This document shows, in pieces, positions 45,462 to 54,379 of a DNA stretch of 64,000 bases. Below the pieces are notes generated by a model. It did no database searches, was not told the DNA's origin, and saw only the letters and a list, made by a program, of their open reading frames with translations. The stretch is from an uncultured Pseudomonas sp. Lineage in GTDB: Bacteria > Pseudomonadota > Gammaproteobacteria > Pseudomonadales > Pseudomonadaceae. The stretch is from assembly GCF_913777995.1 (NCBI RefSeq), contig NZ_CAJYVE010000034.1:124001-188000 (forward strand), written 5' to 3'. Position 1 is the stretch's first letter. Each line of letters starts with the position of its first letter. The translations under genes and the position numbers were made by a program.

Positions 45462-46265
45462 TTACTGCGCGGTCTTGTGCACCAGGGGCTTCAGGCCGCT
45501 GCCTTCGATGGCTGCATCGGCCTGGCGCGAGGCCAGGTAATCCAACAGGGCCTGGGCCTGGCTCTGATGAGTGCTGTTACTGACCACGCCACCGGAGTAC
45601 AGGGTCATCTTCTGCGCCTTGGCGGGAATCAGGCCGACGATGTCGATGCCGCTTACCGGCTTGAGTTCGCTCAGTTGCTGGAAGCCGATCTGTGCTTCGC
45701 CCCGCGCCACCACGGCGCCGACCGGCTCGGCAGGAATCATGTGCGCCTTGGCGTCGAAGGCCTTGCCCAGGTCCATGCTCGGGAACAGGGTCTTGGACAG
45801 GTACACGCCACTGGCGCTGTCGGAATAGGCCACGGACTTGGCGTCGAGCAGGGTCTTGCGCAGGGCCTTCATGTCGCTGATATCCGGTTTGGGCTCACCC
45901 TTGCGCACGGCCATGGCAATGTACGACTCGCCCAGGTCGACGCGGCTGGCCTTGTTGACCAGGTTTTTGTCGACCAGGTTGTCCAGGGCCGAGCCGACCA
46001 TCAGCACCAGGTCGGCCTTCTCGCCACGCGCCAGGCGGTTGGGCACGGCCTGGGGCGTATCGCCCATGGACGGCGCGGCCTGGATATCCAGCTTGATGCC
46101 GTGACTTTTCTCGTAGGCCGGGGCGACGGCACGGATGGCGCCCATGATGCCGCCGGAGCTGAGAATGGTCAGGGTTTCAGGTTGCGCGGCTGGCGCCTCG
46201 GCCGCCGCAACGGTGAAGGTAGCCAGCAGCAAGGCTGTGCAAGACAGCGTTCTGAGCATGATCAT
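45462..46265 (-). CDS. ModA-like periplasmic substrate-binding protein
   Basis: 267 residues with signal peptide (about 1-22, ...FTVAAAEA). Class II binding-protein fold (TLTILSSGGIMGAIRAVAPAYEKSHGIKLDIQAAPSMG; DLVLMVGSALDNLV; VAYSDSASGVYLSKTLF) related to molybdate-binding ModA. No permease or ATPase gene is next to it, so it may serve another transporter or act as a sensor. The start could be either ATG (codons 1 or 3); AAAGGACCTG precedes the first. Confidence 0.8.
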   Translation of the reverse strand: MIMLRTLSCTALLLATFTVAAAEAPAAQPETLTILSSGGIMGAIRAVAPAYEKSHGIKLDIQAAPSMGDTPQAVPNRLARGEKADLVLMVGSALDNLVDKNLVNKASRVDLGESYIAMAVRKGEPKPDISDMKALRKTLLDAKSVAYSDSASGVYLSKTLFPSMDLGKAFDAKAHMIPAEPVGAVVARGEAQIGFQQLSELKPVSGIDIVGLIPAKAQKMTLYSGGVVSNSTHQSQAQALLDYLASRQADAAIEGSGLKPLVHKTAQ

Positions 46266-46356
46266 CAGGTCCTTTAGGGGTAAAGAACCTGATTCTAAAG
46301 ACGCGCAGCTGTCACCAGGCCTTGCGGTGCATTAAGAATTCTTCACGCAACGCCCA

Positions 46357-48561
46357 TCAACCGGCCAGCCCTGCGGCACGCGCCCGCGCCGCATGCAATT
46401 TCTTGTAGCTGTCGATCAGCCGCTGATGCCGGTCGAGGCCTTCCAGGGCCATGCTGGTTGGTGTCAGGCCGTGGAAGCGCACGCTGCCGTCCACCGAACC
46501 CAGCGCCGCGTCCAGGCGCTCGCTGCCGAACATGCGGCGGAAGTTGACCACGTAGTCGTCCAGCTCCAGGTCGCTGTCGAGCTGCACTTCCAGCACCACG
46601 TTCAAGGCCTGGTAGAACAGCCCGCGCTCGACGGTGTTGTCGTTGTACTGCAGGAACATCTCCACTTGCTCCTTGGCCTCTTCGAAGCGCTGCAGGGCCA
46701 GGTTGATCAGCAGTTTCAGCTCCAGGATGGTCAGTTGGCCCCAGGCAGTGTTGTCGTCGAATTCGATGCCGATCAGCGTGGTGATGTCGCCGTACTCGTC
46801 CAGCTCGCTTTCTTCCAGGCGCTGTAGCAGGTCGCCCAGCGCTTCGTCGTCCAGGCGGTGCAGGTTGAGGATGTCTTCGCGGAAGAACAGCGCCTTGTTG
46901 GTGTTGTCCCAGATCAGGTCGTCCACCGGGTAGATTTCCGAGTAGCCCGGCACCAGGATGCGGCAGGCCTTGGCGCCGAGATCCTCATAGACGGCCATGT
47001 AGACCTCCTTGCCCATGCCTTCGAGGATGCCGAACAGCGTCGCGGCTTCCTGCGCGTTGGCGTCTTCGCCTGCGGCGGAGAAGTCCCAGTCGACGAACTC
47101 GTAGTCCGCGCGGGCGCTGAAGAAGCGCCACGACACCACACCGCTGGAGTCGATGAAGTGCTCGACGAAGTTGTTCGGTTCCATCAGTGCCTGGCTTTCA
47201 AAGGTCGGCTGCGGCAGGTCGTTCAGGCCTTCGAAGCTGCGCCCCTGCAGCAGTTCGGTGAGGCTGCGCTCCAGCGCCACCTCGAAGCTCGGATGCGCAC
47301 CGAACGAGGCGAACACGCCGCCGGTGCGCGGGTTCATCAGCGTCACGCACATCACCGGAAACTCACCGCCCAGCGAGGCATCCTTGACCAGCACCGGAAA
47401 GCCCTGCTCTTCCAGGCCCTGGATACCGGCGAGAATGCCGGGGTAGCGCGCCAGCACCTCCTGCGGAACGTCTGGCAGAGCCAGCTCGCCTTCGAGGATT
47501 TCGCGCTTGACCGCGCGCTCGAAGATTTCCGACAGGCACTGTACCTGGGCTTCGGCCAGGGTGTTGCCGGCGCTCATGCCGTTGCTGAGGAACAGGTTCT
47601 CGACCAGGTTGGAAGGGAAGTACACCGTCTCGCCGTCGGACTGGCGCACATAAGGCAGGCAGCAGATGCCGCGTTCGATGTTGCCGGAGTTGGTGTCGTA
47701 CAGGTGCGAGCCGCGCAGCTCGCCGTCCGGGTTGTAGATTTCCAGGCAGTACGGGTCGAGGATGTCCTTGGGCAGGGCGTCCTGGCGCCCCGGCTTGAAC
47801 CAGCGCTCGTTGGGGTAATGCACGAACGGCGCGTTGGCGATGTCTTCGCCCCAGAACTGGTCGTTGTAGAAGAAGTTGCAGTTCAGACGCTCGATGAACT
47901 CGCCCAGCGCCGATGCCAGCGCGCTCTCCTTGGTCGAGCCCTTGCCGTTGGTGAAGCACATTGGCGAATGCGCGTCGCGCACGTGAAGCGACCAGACATT
48001 GGGCACGATGTTGCGCCACGAGGCGATCTCGATCTTCATGCCCAACCCGGCCAGCAGCCCGGACATGTTGGCGATGGTCTGCTCCAGTGGCAGGTCCTTG
48101 CCGAGGATGTAGGTGCTGGCGCCAGCTTCACCGCTGGGCAGCAGCAGGGCCTGGGCATCGGCGTCGAGGTTGTCGACTTCCTCGATGATGAATTCCGGGC
48201 CGGTCTGCACCACCTTTTTCACCGTGCAGCGATCGATGGAGCGCAGGATGCCCTGGCGGTCCTTCTCGGAGATGTCTGCGGGCAGCTCGACCTGGATCTT
48301 GAAGATCTGGTTGTAGCGGTTCTCCGGGTCGACGATGTTGTTCTGCGACAGGCGGATGTTCTCGGTGGGAATGTCGCGGGTCTGGCAGTACAGCTTGACG
48401 AAATAGGCCGCGCACAGCGCCGAAGACGCCAGGAAGTAGTCGAACGGCCCCGGTGCCGAGCCATCGCCCTTGTAGCGAATCGGCTGGTCGGCGATCACCG
48501 TGAAGTCATCGAACTTGGCTTCGAGGCGGAGGTTGTCGAGAAAGTTGACCTTGATTTCCAT
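46357..48561 (-). CDS. ycaO: OsmC-YcaO fusion protein
   Basis: 734 residues. N-terminal OsmC/peroxiredoxin-like domain (about 1-150; TVIADQPIRYKGDGSAPGPFDYFLASSALCAAYFVKLYCQTR, with the Cys found in OsmC) joined to a YcaO domain (about 165-570; HSPMCFTNGKGSTKESALASALGEFIERLN and ATP-site segments such as FSNGMSAGNTLAEAQVQCLSEIFERAVKR). A C-terminal helical region of about 160 residues follows, as in E. coli YcaO. YcaO uses ATP to activate amide carbonyls; E. coli YcaO (586 residues) is linked to RimO and ribosomal protein S12. The OsmC fusion is frequent in pseudomonads. No azoline peptide gene was seen beside it. Confidence 0.9.
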   Translation of the reverse strand: MEIKVNFLDNLRLEAKFDDFTVIADQPIRYKGDGSAPGPFDYFLASSALCAAYFVKLYCQTRDIPTENIRLSQNNIVDPENRYNQIFKIQVELPADISEKDRQGILRSIDRCTVKKVVQTGPEFIIEEVDNLDADAQALLLPSGEAGASTYILGKDLPLEQTIANMSGLLAGLGMKIEIASWRNIVPNVWSLHVRDAHSPMCFTNGKGSTKESALASALGEFIERLNCNFFYNDQFWGEDIANAPFVHYPNERWFKPGRQDALPKDILDPYCLEIYNPDGELRGSHLYDTNSGNIERGICCLPYVRQSDGETVYFPSNLVENLFLSNGMSAGNTLAEAQVQCLSEIFERAVKREILEGELALPDVPQEVLARYPGILAGIQGLEEQGFPVLVKDASLGGEFPVMCVTLMNPRTGGVFASFGAHPSFEVALERSLTELLQGRSFEGLNDLPQPTFESQALMEPNNFVEHFIDSSGVVSWRFFSARADYEFVDWDFSAAGEDANAQEAATLFGILEGMGKEVYMAVYEDLGAKACRILVPGYSEIYPVDDLIWDNTNKALFFREDILNLHRLDDEALGDLLQRLEESELDEYGDITTLIGIEFDDNTAWGQLTILELKLLINLALQRFEEAKEQVEMFLQYNDNTVERGLFYQALNVVLEVQLDSDLELDDYVVNFRRMFGSERLDAALGSVDGSVRFHGLTPTSMALEGLDRHQRLIDSYKKLHAARARAAGLAG

Positions 48562-48656
48562 GCGGGACTACCAGAATAACGAGCACATTTGGCGGGCATT
48601 ATCCGGGTTTTGCAGGCTATGTGCTGGGTTTTGTACAGCGCCTTGCCCATGACCCG

Positions 48657-49700
48657 CTATCCAGCGTCGCTTCCCGTGCCCCTGGCCTTGCGCCAGCCGG
48701 CACGCAACCGCCGCGCCAAGGCCGGCGACATGTTGAACAGCACCATGGAGGCCAGCGCCACCCACCAGCCGGGCCGCGTGAAGCTGAGCAGGTGCTGGTT
48801 GACCCAGATTTTCAGCAGCCTCAACCGACAGCCCTGGCCCTCGCGCCGGGCCAGCCGGGCGATGGCATGCGGGGTGTACAGGGTCCTGAGCACCGCTTCA
48901 TGGGCCAGGAATCGCTCGGGAAAGTCCACACCGGCCTGGGCATGGTCGAGCACGGTGAAGTTGCGCGTCAGCAGTGTATCCCACAACTTCAAAGGGGCCA
49001 GGCGCACCCGGCAGGGGTGCGTGAGCGTCAGATGTATACCGCGCTGGCGCAGGCAGCCCAGCAGCAGCGCCTGCTCGGGAATCATGCGCAGGGCCGAGTA
49101 ACCCAGGAAGTTGCCGAACGGGTTGCGTGACGGGCCGGGGTGAAGCAGCTCGCGCTCGGCGAACAGCGGCTGGTTCCACAAGGCGAGCATCGCTTCCCGG
49201 GTGCCGAACTGCACCAGGTCGGAGAGGTGGAACAGCATGGGTACCCGCTCGGGGTCACGCATGTAGAGGTTGGTCAGGGTAATGGGCGCATCGAACAGGC
49301 TCAGCCCATCGCTTGCGACCGGTATTGGCTGGCCGATCACCGCCAGGGCTGCACTGCGCAGGTTGTGGTCGGCGCGCAGCTTCATCACATAGGGCCGGTC
49401 GGCGGCCTGGATGCCGGCCCGTGTGGAAAGGATCATCCGATTGGTGTTCACCGGGTTGCCCGAGACATCGCGCAAACCACCCGGATCGTCCAGCAGCACC
49501 AGTTGTTCGACTTCCAGGCCCGCGGTGTCCTCCCCCCGCCAGGTCGAAACGACGATCCGGGCCTGGGGCAGATGCCGACGCACCGAGGCGATGCAGGAAA
49601 GGATATTGCGTTCCTGGCCCAGTTCACGACACAGGGGGCCCTGGATCACCACGCTGATCAGGGCAGAATCGACCGCGACAGGAGAGACCGGTGCGGCCAT
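48657..49700 (-). CDS. WavE-family glycosyltransferase-like protein
   Basis: 347 residues, WavE lipopolysaccharide-synthesis family (SALISVVIQGPLCRE; QARIVVSTWRGEDTAGL; NTNRMILSTRAGIQAADRPYVMKLRADHNL). A C-terminal hydrophobic stretch (about 310-335) may hold it at the membrane. The ATG was placed at 49700 because it overlaps the stop of the previous gene by one base (TGATG); the longer frame is not needed. Last gene of the ten-gene surface-glycan operon. Confidence 0.8.
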   Translation of the reverse strand: MAAPVSPVAVDSALISVVIQGPLCRELGQERNILSCIASVRRHLPQARIVVSTWRGEDTAGLEVEQLVLLDDPGGLRDVSGNPVNTNRMILSTRAGIQAADRPYVMKLRADHNLRSAALAVIGQPIPVASDGLSLFDAPITLTNLYMRDPERVPMLFHLSDLVQFGTREAMLALWNQPLFAERELLHPGPSRNPFGNFLGYSALRMIPEQALLLGCLRQRGIHLTLTHPCRVRLAPLKLWDTLLTRNFTVLDHAQAGVDFPERFLAHEAVLRTLYTPHAIARLARREGQGCRLRLLKIWVNQHLLSFTRPGWWVALASMVLFNMSPALARRLRAGWRKARGTGSDAG

Positions 49701-50293
49701 CAGCCACCTCCAAGCAGACGTCGAAACAGGCCGGGGCAACGCGCCTTCAGCCTGCGCACACAGGCTGACAGCCAGGGCACCCTTTGCACGTCGGTCACCA
49801 GAAACAACCGACGCAGCTGGCGCGCCTGGAACGCTGCGTCGCCGCGCCCCGGCCGGTTGTTGAAGGTCTCGTTGAGCAACCGGGCATTGGCACAGAGCAA
49901 CAGCCCCGGCATCAGGAACACCAGGTTGCATTGGCGCAGGCCGGTGTTGAGAAAGTTGTAGCGCGCCAGCTTGTGAACGAAGTCGCTGCAGACTGCCGGA
50001 GGGTGATGCCCCAGGTCCACCAGCACCCAGTCGACGTCGACCAGGTCCATGAGCCGGGCGATCCTGTTCATCGATACGGTTTCCAGATGTCGGCGGGAAA
50101 TGAACAGGTCGAGGCTGAAACGCACATGGCTGACACCAGGTCCGTCCGCCTCGAGCTTCTCCAGATCCCGACGGTCGTCGACCACGATCACCGGAGTGGT
50201 GATGTGGCGCGAGAAGCGGATACCTGACAACTGGCGGACCAGTTCCGGATCGCGGACAGCCGGAGCCGGATACGAGACAGCGAAAATGTTCAC
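49700..50293 (-). CDS. Hypothetical protein of the surface-glycan operon
   Basis: 197 residues, not recognised. GTG start in a GTGA overlap with the preceding gene. No signal peptide; one hydrophobic segment (LVFLMPGLLLCANA). Conserved-looking core DVDWVLVDLGHHPPAVCSDFVHKLARYNFLNTGLRQCN. Its location between a glycosyltransferase-like gene and a WavE-like gene implies a role in making or transferring the glycan. Confidence 0.6.
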   Translation of the reverse strand: MNIFAVSYPAPAVRDPELVRQLSGIRFSRHITTPVIVVDDRRDLEKLEADGPGVSHVRFSLDLFISRRHLETVSMNRIARLMDLVDVDWVLVDLGHHPPAVCSDFVHKLARYNFLNTGLRQCNLVFLMPGLLLCANARLLNETFNNRPGRGDAAFQARQLRRLFLVTDVQRVPWLSACVRRLKARCPGLFRRLLGGG

Positions 50294-52062
50294 GGTTGTT
50301 CCCGCCCGTAGGACCTGAAAGGGGTGGAGTTGTAGATCGCCTTGATCGCCGAGCCGAAGCCAGGGAAATAGAACAATCGGCTGCGATCGAGATACAGGCG
50401 CAAGGCGGATATCAGGATGCCAGGCGAGGCCCGCCACCGGGGGTGGAAGAAATCCTGCAGGTCGTCGGCGAACCAGCTCTGCCTGGCACGCTGGCAGAGC
50501 ATGTTGCGGATTTCACCGCTTTCGCAGATGAGGTGCTGCTTGGCCTGTACGGGGTCTTCCAGAAAGCGCAGAGTCAGATACTCCCGGCGGATCTCCGGCA
50601 GTTGATCGAACAGCACCAGCCTCTCGAAATCGGCGATGAATTGCCGCACGGCCTGCAGTTCATTACTGAAGGCGGTGCGCTGGATCACCCGATTGATCAG
50701 CTCGACCCACTCCCGGGCAGGTACACGCTTCAAACCGGTGGGGGTCACCAGCACGGCGGGATCGAAGGCGTAGCGCGACTCGAACTGCCGCAGCCTGGCC
50801 AGCGCCACGTCGGTAGGCACTCTGAGCAAGGGTTTCTTCTTCAGCAGCGAAAGATTGTACGGCCCCGCCTTCCTGAACCCGCCATCGATACCCTGTGCCA
50901 GGTTTTCCCCGCCCAGCAAGGCACGAGAAGTTATCGATTGGCTGATCCCATAAGGGTTGATCCGGTTCGGGATGCCCATGCGTGAAGCACGAATCCCATG
51001 TTCGACATCCTCGAACTCTGTCCAGTGCAGGTCCTCATCCAGGGGGCAGGCATTCCAGACGTCCTTGCGGCAGATGTACAGGCTGCCGGTGGGGTAGCTC
51101 TGGTCCTTGCTGTAGCGCATCGGGTTGGCGTATGGAAAGCCCGTTCTCTCCACCTCACCGAACAACGCTGGGACGATAGTGGCGGTGCTCTTGCCACGGC
51201 GTGGCAAGCCTTGCAAGCCGCCAGCCACATCCCCCATCCCCACACAAAGGTCCGAATAGCGTCGCGGATACAGGCTCCAGGGATTGTCGAAAAACAGGCT
51301 CTGCAGGGTCATGAGCGGGTAGCGCGGACCGAATCGGCGAACCATGTCGCCGAAGTGCCGTGGCAGAAATACCCGGTCGTGCAGAATGACCAGGTTGTCG
51401 TAGCGCGCCTCTCGAGCGAGGAGGTTTTTCTTCTTGCAGATCTGCACAGGTGGTGCGGCAATGTTCTGCCCAACGAGACGCACCTGGTCTGGGTAGGCAA
51501 AATTGCTGCCCGGGGTGCCGCAGAGCAGGATTTCCTTGTGAGGAATGTCGAGCTCCAGGATGCGCCTGACCACCGCATTGAGGATGGTCGCGTCTTCGGG
51601 ACCGACGGGAATGCCGAAGGTCCAGTGATCCAGGTCATCGTCGCCTTCGGCCAGCAGCCTGGCAACCTTGCGGTAGGTCACTGACGACGCCGAGCGCGCC
51701 ACCGGCTCGAGGCCCTCTGCGAAATACGCGCGATCGAGGTAATGCCCGGTCGGGGTGTCTTCGACGAGCGTGATGTGTTCCCCAACGGCCAGGAAATGCG
51801 CGGCATCCCAAAGCAGCAAGGGCGCCAGTGGCGAGTCGCTTTGCACATTGTGAAAGCAGACACTGCCGGCGCCAGGAATCTGCACACGCATGGCCGCATG
51901 GACATTGCGGATGACCTGATCGGGCTTGCCCACAACAGGCCGACGAAAAGACACCAGCCGGGCACAGGGAGGCTCCAGTGACAGGGGCTGCGGCAGAACG
52001 CGCAACTGCTCTGTCGACAGGTATCCCAGGCGCCGATGATGCTGGAGATGGATGGTCTTCAT
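50290..52062 (-). CDS. Large glycosyltransferase-like protein
   Basis: 590 residues. The middle part resembles a GT-A fold glycosyltransferase: NLVILHDRVFLP and a later GSLYICRKDVWNACPLDEDLHWTEFEDVEHG, which matches the acceptor-side block seen in GT2/GT7 enzymes. The N-terminal 200 residues contain MRVQIPGAGSVCFHNVQ-type strands of unknown fold and the C-terminal 150 residues are helical. No membrane helices. Starts three bases after the cupin gene. The family could not be named. Confidence 0.6.
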   Translation of the reverse strand: MKTIHLQHHRRLGYLSTEQLRVLPQPLSLEPPCARLVSFRRPVVGKPDQVIRNVHAAMRVQIPGAGSVCFHNVQSDSPLAPLLLWDAAHFLAVGEHITLVEDTPTGHYLDRAYFAEGLEPVARSASSVTYRKVARLLAEGDDDLDHWTFGIPVGPEDATILNAVVRRILELDIPHKEILLCGTPGSNFAYPDQVRLVGQNIAAPPVQICKKKNLLAREARYDNLVILHDRVFLPRHFGDMVRRFGPRYPLMTLQSLFFDNPWSLYPRRYSDLCVGMGDVAGGLQGLPRRGKSTATIVPALFGEVERTGFPYANPMRYSKDQSYPTGSLYICRKDVWNACPLDEDLHWTEFEDVEHGIRASRMGIPNRINPYGISQSITSRALLGGENLAQGIDGGFRKAGPYNLSLLKKKPLLRVPTDVALARLRQFESRYAFDPAVLVTPTGLKRVPAREWVELINRVIQRTAFSNELQAVRQFIADFERLVLFDQLPEIRREYLTLRFLEDPVQAKQHLICESGEIRNMLCQRARQSWFADDLQDFFHPRWRASPGILISALRLYLDRSRLFYFPGFGSAIKAIYNSTPFRSYGREQP

Positions 52063-52065
52063 CGG

Positions 52066-52386
52066 TCAGACCACATACTTGTCGTCGAGCACGCCCGGCA
52101 CCTTGACCACCACGGTCACGGTATCGACCAACGCCTCGAACGCCGTGACATCCCCAGGTTCAAGCACGATGATGTCACCCGCCGTCCATACGCGGTCAGC
52201 CATGCGCACCGAGCCTGACACCACCGCCGTCACCTCGGTCGCCACCTTGTGGTAGTGGGCCGCCTCGCGATCACCGGCCTGGTAGTGCTTGATGGCGACC
52301 TCGCAGGCACTGGAACGCAGGGCCACGGGGTGAAAATCACCCACGAACCAGCCCTTTACCATGTCGTGCAAGTGGGCAGTTTTCAT
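52066..52386 (-). CDS. Small cupin-domain protein
   Basis: 106 residues with the cupin metal site (HYHKVATEVTAVVSGSVRMADRVWTAGDIIVLEPGDVTAFEAL). It may be a sugar isomerase, epimerase or binding domain acting on the sugar nucleotide made by this operon. ATG overlaps the nucleotidyltransferase stop by four bases. Confidence 0.75.
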   Translation of the reverse strand: MKTAHLHDMVKGWFVGDFHPVALRSSACEVAIKHYQAGDREAAHYHKVATEVTAVVSGSVRMADRVWTAGDIIVLEPGDVTAFEALVDTVTVVVKVPGVLDDKYVV

Positions 52387-53114
52387 CGGGCACTCCCGGC
52401 TTCGAAAGCCTGAAGCTGGCTGGCGGTCTTCAGCGGATGGTAGCGAGCGGACTCGATGCGATAGACGCCGATACGACGATGCTGCAACACCAGCTCGTTG
52501 AGTACCGGAGCGATGAAAAAGCTGTCGTTGACCCGCGCATCCTTGCGGATCATTTCCTTGGCAGCCGCCACGAAGGCCGCGCCGTGGCGGAACCAGTAGA
52601 CACCGGCTATCGCATGCGGGCTGATCGGGTTCTTCTCGGCCGCTTCGACGACTCGGTCGTCGGCATCGAGGCGCACGAAAGAGTAGCGCGGGTGCAGGGA
52701 GCGGAAGATCACCACGCCAGCGTCGTTGCCATTGCCACGCAACCCGCCCAGTACGTCCTCGAGATCGATCTCCACCCGGTCGCTGGTGCTGAGAATCAGC
52801 AGCTCATCCTGGTTGTCGATCTGCTCGCTGGCCAGCAGCACGGTGCAGGCCGCGCCACGCGTAATGCCATGAACCGGCAGCACACTGGCCGCCGGGTGCA
52901 TCTGCTGAACCATGTTGCGCAGGTGCAACCGGGCGATATCGGTATCGGTGAAGGTGCAGATGATCCGCGCGGGCTCCAGCCCGGCGCAGTCGTCGATCAA
53001 TGACTGGATCAGCGGCTTGCCGCTGCGTTCGGCCAGGTAGTCGGGATACGGACCATGCTCCTCGCAGCTCTCACCAGCGAGGGCGGATAACAGCACGATG
53101 TTCAATGCGCTCAT
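52383..53114 (-). CDS. Sugar/polyol-phosphate nucleotidyltransferase A
   Basis: 243 residues. A GT-A-like nucleotidyltransferase, although the start NIVLLSALAGESCEEHGPYPDYLAERSGKPLIQSLIDDC differs from the usual GxGxRL-PxTxxxPK; the catalytic-core remnants ITRGAACTVLLASEQIDNQDELLILSTSDRVEIDLEDVL are present. It would activate a sugar or polyol phosphate with CTP or a similar nucleotide. ATGA overlap with the HAD gene. Similar in fold to nucleotidyltransferase B but clearly different in sequence, so they likely have different substrates. Confidence 0.72.
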   Translation of the reverse strand: MSALNIVLLSALAGESCEEHGPYPDYLAERSGKPLIQSLIDDCAGLEPARIICTFTDTDIARLHLRNMVQQMHPAASVLPVHGITRGAACTVLLASEQIDNQDELLILSTSDRVEIDLEDVLGGLRGNGNDAGVVIFRSLHPRYSFVRLDADDRVVEAAEKNPISPHAIAGVYWFRHGAAFVAAAKEMIRKDARVNDSFFIAPVLNELVLQHRRIGVYRIESARYHPLKTASQLQAFEAGSAR

Positions 53115-53755
53115 GCGCGGCCCTCCCTGAGCGGCTGAGGATCGATGGAGGCAATCTTGCCCAGGATGTTGCTGAGGTTGACGTCGGTCGTCTCGCCAAC
53201 TACCAGCACATGCGCACCGGAGGCCTTGGCAGCCTTGATGCCGTTATCGTTGTCCTCGACGATCAGGCATTGCTGTGGCGTCAGCCCCAGTGTTTCGATG
53301 GCCTTGAGGTAGATATCCGGCGCCGGCTTGGCCCTGGCGACGTCCTCGTTGGAAAGCTGCAAGTCGAGGTACTGGCCCAGGTTGGCCTTGTCCATCATCA
53401 CCTGCACCGTATGGCGGATCGAGTTGGAGGCCACCGCCAGGCGATAGCCCATGCGCTTGAGCGAGGACAGCGCATACTGGTGCACGAAGGTCGGCTTGCA
53501 CTGGGCATGCACGATTTCCATGGTGTACTGCTGCTTCATCTCATTGATGAAAGGATGCAGCGCCACTGGCAGGTCGTGCTCGACGCTGAGCATGTCGAGC
53601 TTGCGCGAGGTCGGCAGCCCGTCATACGCGGTCAGGTGTTCGTGGCGGCTGATGTGGTAGCCGAACAGGTTGAGGGCCTTGTTCAGGGCATCGTAGTGCC
53701 ATTCCTTGGCCTCGATCAGCACGCCGTCCATGTCGAAGATGATGGCCTTGATCAT
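53111..53755 (-). CDS. HAD-superfamily phosphatase/mutase
   Basis: 214 residues, beta-phosphoglucomutase-like HAD (motif I FDMDGVLIEAKEWHY, motif II VASNS, motif III Lys in ARAKPAPD, motif IV VEDNDNGIKAA). It may dephosphorylate or isomerise a sugar or glycerol phosphate in the glycan precursor pathway. Overlaps both neighbours by four bases. Confidence 0.85.
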   Translation of the reverse strand: MIKAIIFDMDGVLIEAKEWHYDALNKALNLFGYHISRHEHLTAYDGLPTSRKLDMLSVEHDLPVALHPFINEMKQQYTMEIVHAQCKPTFVHQYALSSLKRMGYRLAVASNSIRHTVQVMMDKANLGQYLDLQLSNEDVARAKPAPDIYLKAIETLGLTPQQCLIVEDNDNGIKAAKASGAHVLVVGETTDVNLSNILGKIASIDPQPLREGRA

Positions 53756-54378
53756 TGTCGCTCCTGCTTGATGAAACGATTGGCTTCTTCGGGCCGGTCA
53801 GTGCACAGCATCAGGCCCTCCCTGGTGTTGAGCGGTCGCAGTTGCCGCCACAGCGGCTCCGGGTCGCGACCATGAAGTTCCGCAGACACCACGCAGACCT
53901 GCTTGTCGGCGGCCAGCAGGTCGTCGATCAATTCACTGGAAAACCATGTGTCCTCGAAGGCATCCAGCCATACCCCACACGCCTGTTCCAGCCAGGCAGG
54001 AGACGGTTCCACCTCGCTCAGGCGCGTGAAGGTGGTCAGGCGCGCCTGCAGGTAGCGGCGCATGTCGGGCACGGCCATGTCGAATGCGAACCAGTTGTCG
54101 TGACCATGCCGGGCAAAGGTCGCCTGCAGGGCCTCGGCCAGGCCGTCGGCCTTGACGTTGATGGCCAGCGGCAGGTTGCGGCCGGCCATGAGCTGCAGTA
54201 GCTCATCAAGGGTCATCTCGGCGCCGCCGGGCATGTCGTGGGCAATCACCAGTTGGCCTGCCAGGTCACGCACGTCGGTCTCGGTGCCGAAACCCAGGTC
54301 GAACGAGCGCCTGAAGGCCATCGCCTGGTTTCGCTCGGCGGGATGTCGCCAATAGCCGCGATGGCTGAGGATCTGCAT
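53752..54378 (-). CDS. GDPD-like protein of the glycan operon
   Basis: 208 residues, TIM-barrel glycerophosphodiester-phosphodiesterase-like (SHRGYWRHPAERNQAMAF; GFGTETDVRDLAGQLVIAHDMP; ending GLMLCTDRPEEANRF). The HRGYW-N-AF and ETDVR-D-VIAHD motifs match GDPDs, so it could hydrolyse a glycerophosphodiester or act on a CDP-polyol. A role in the glycan is inferred from its place. Separated from nucleotidyltransferase B by one base. Confidence 0.8.
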   Translation of the reverse strand: MQILSHRGYWRHPAERNQAMAFRRSFDLGFGTETDVRDLAGQLVIAHDMPGGAEMTLDELLQLMAGRNLPLAINVKADGLAEALQATFARHGHDNWFAFDMAVPDMRRYLQARLTTFTRLSEVEPSPAWLEQACGVWLDAFEDTWFSSELIDDLLAADKQVCVVSAELHGRDPEPLWRQLRPLNTREGLMLCTDRPEEANRFIKQERQ

Positions 54379-54379
54379 G

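Noticed and set aside
46858..48579. A 573-codon open frame antisense to the OsmC-YcaO gene
   Set aside because: Mirror frame of a real gene with low-complexity His/Val/Leu/Arg composition and no recognisable domain.
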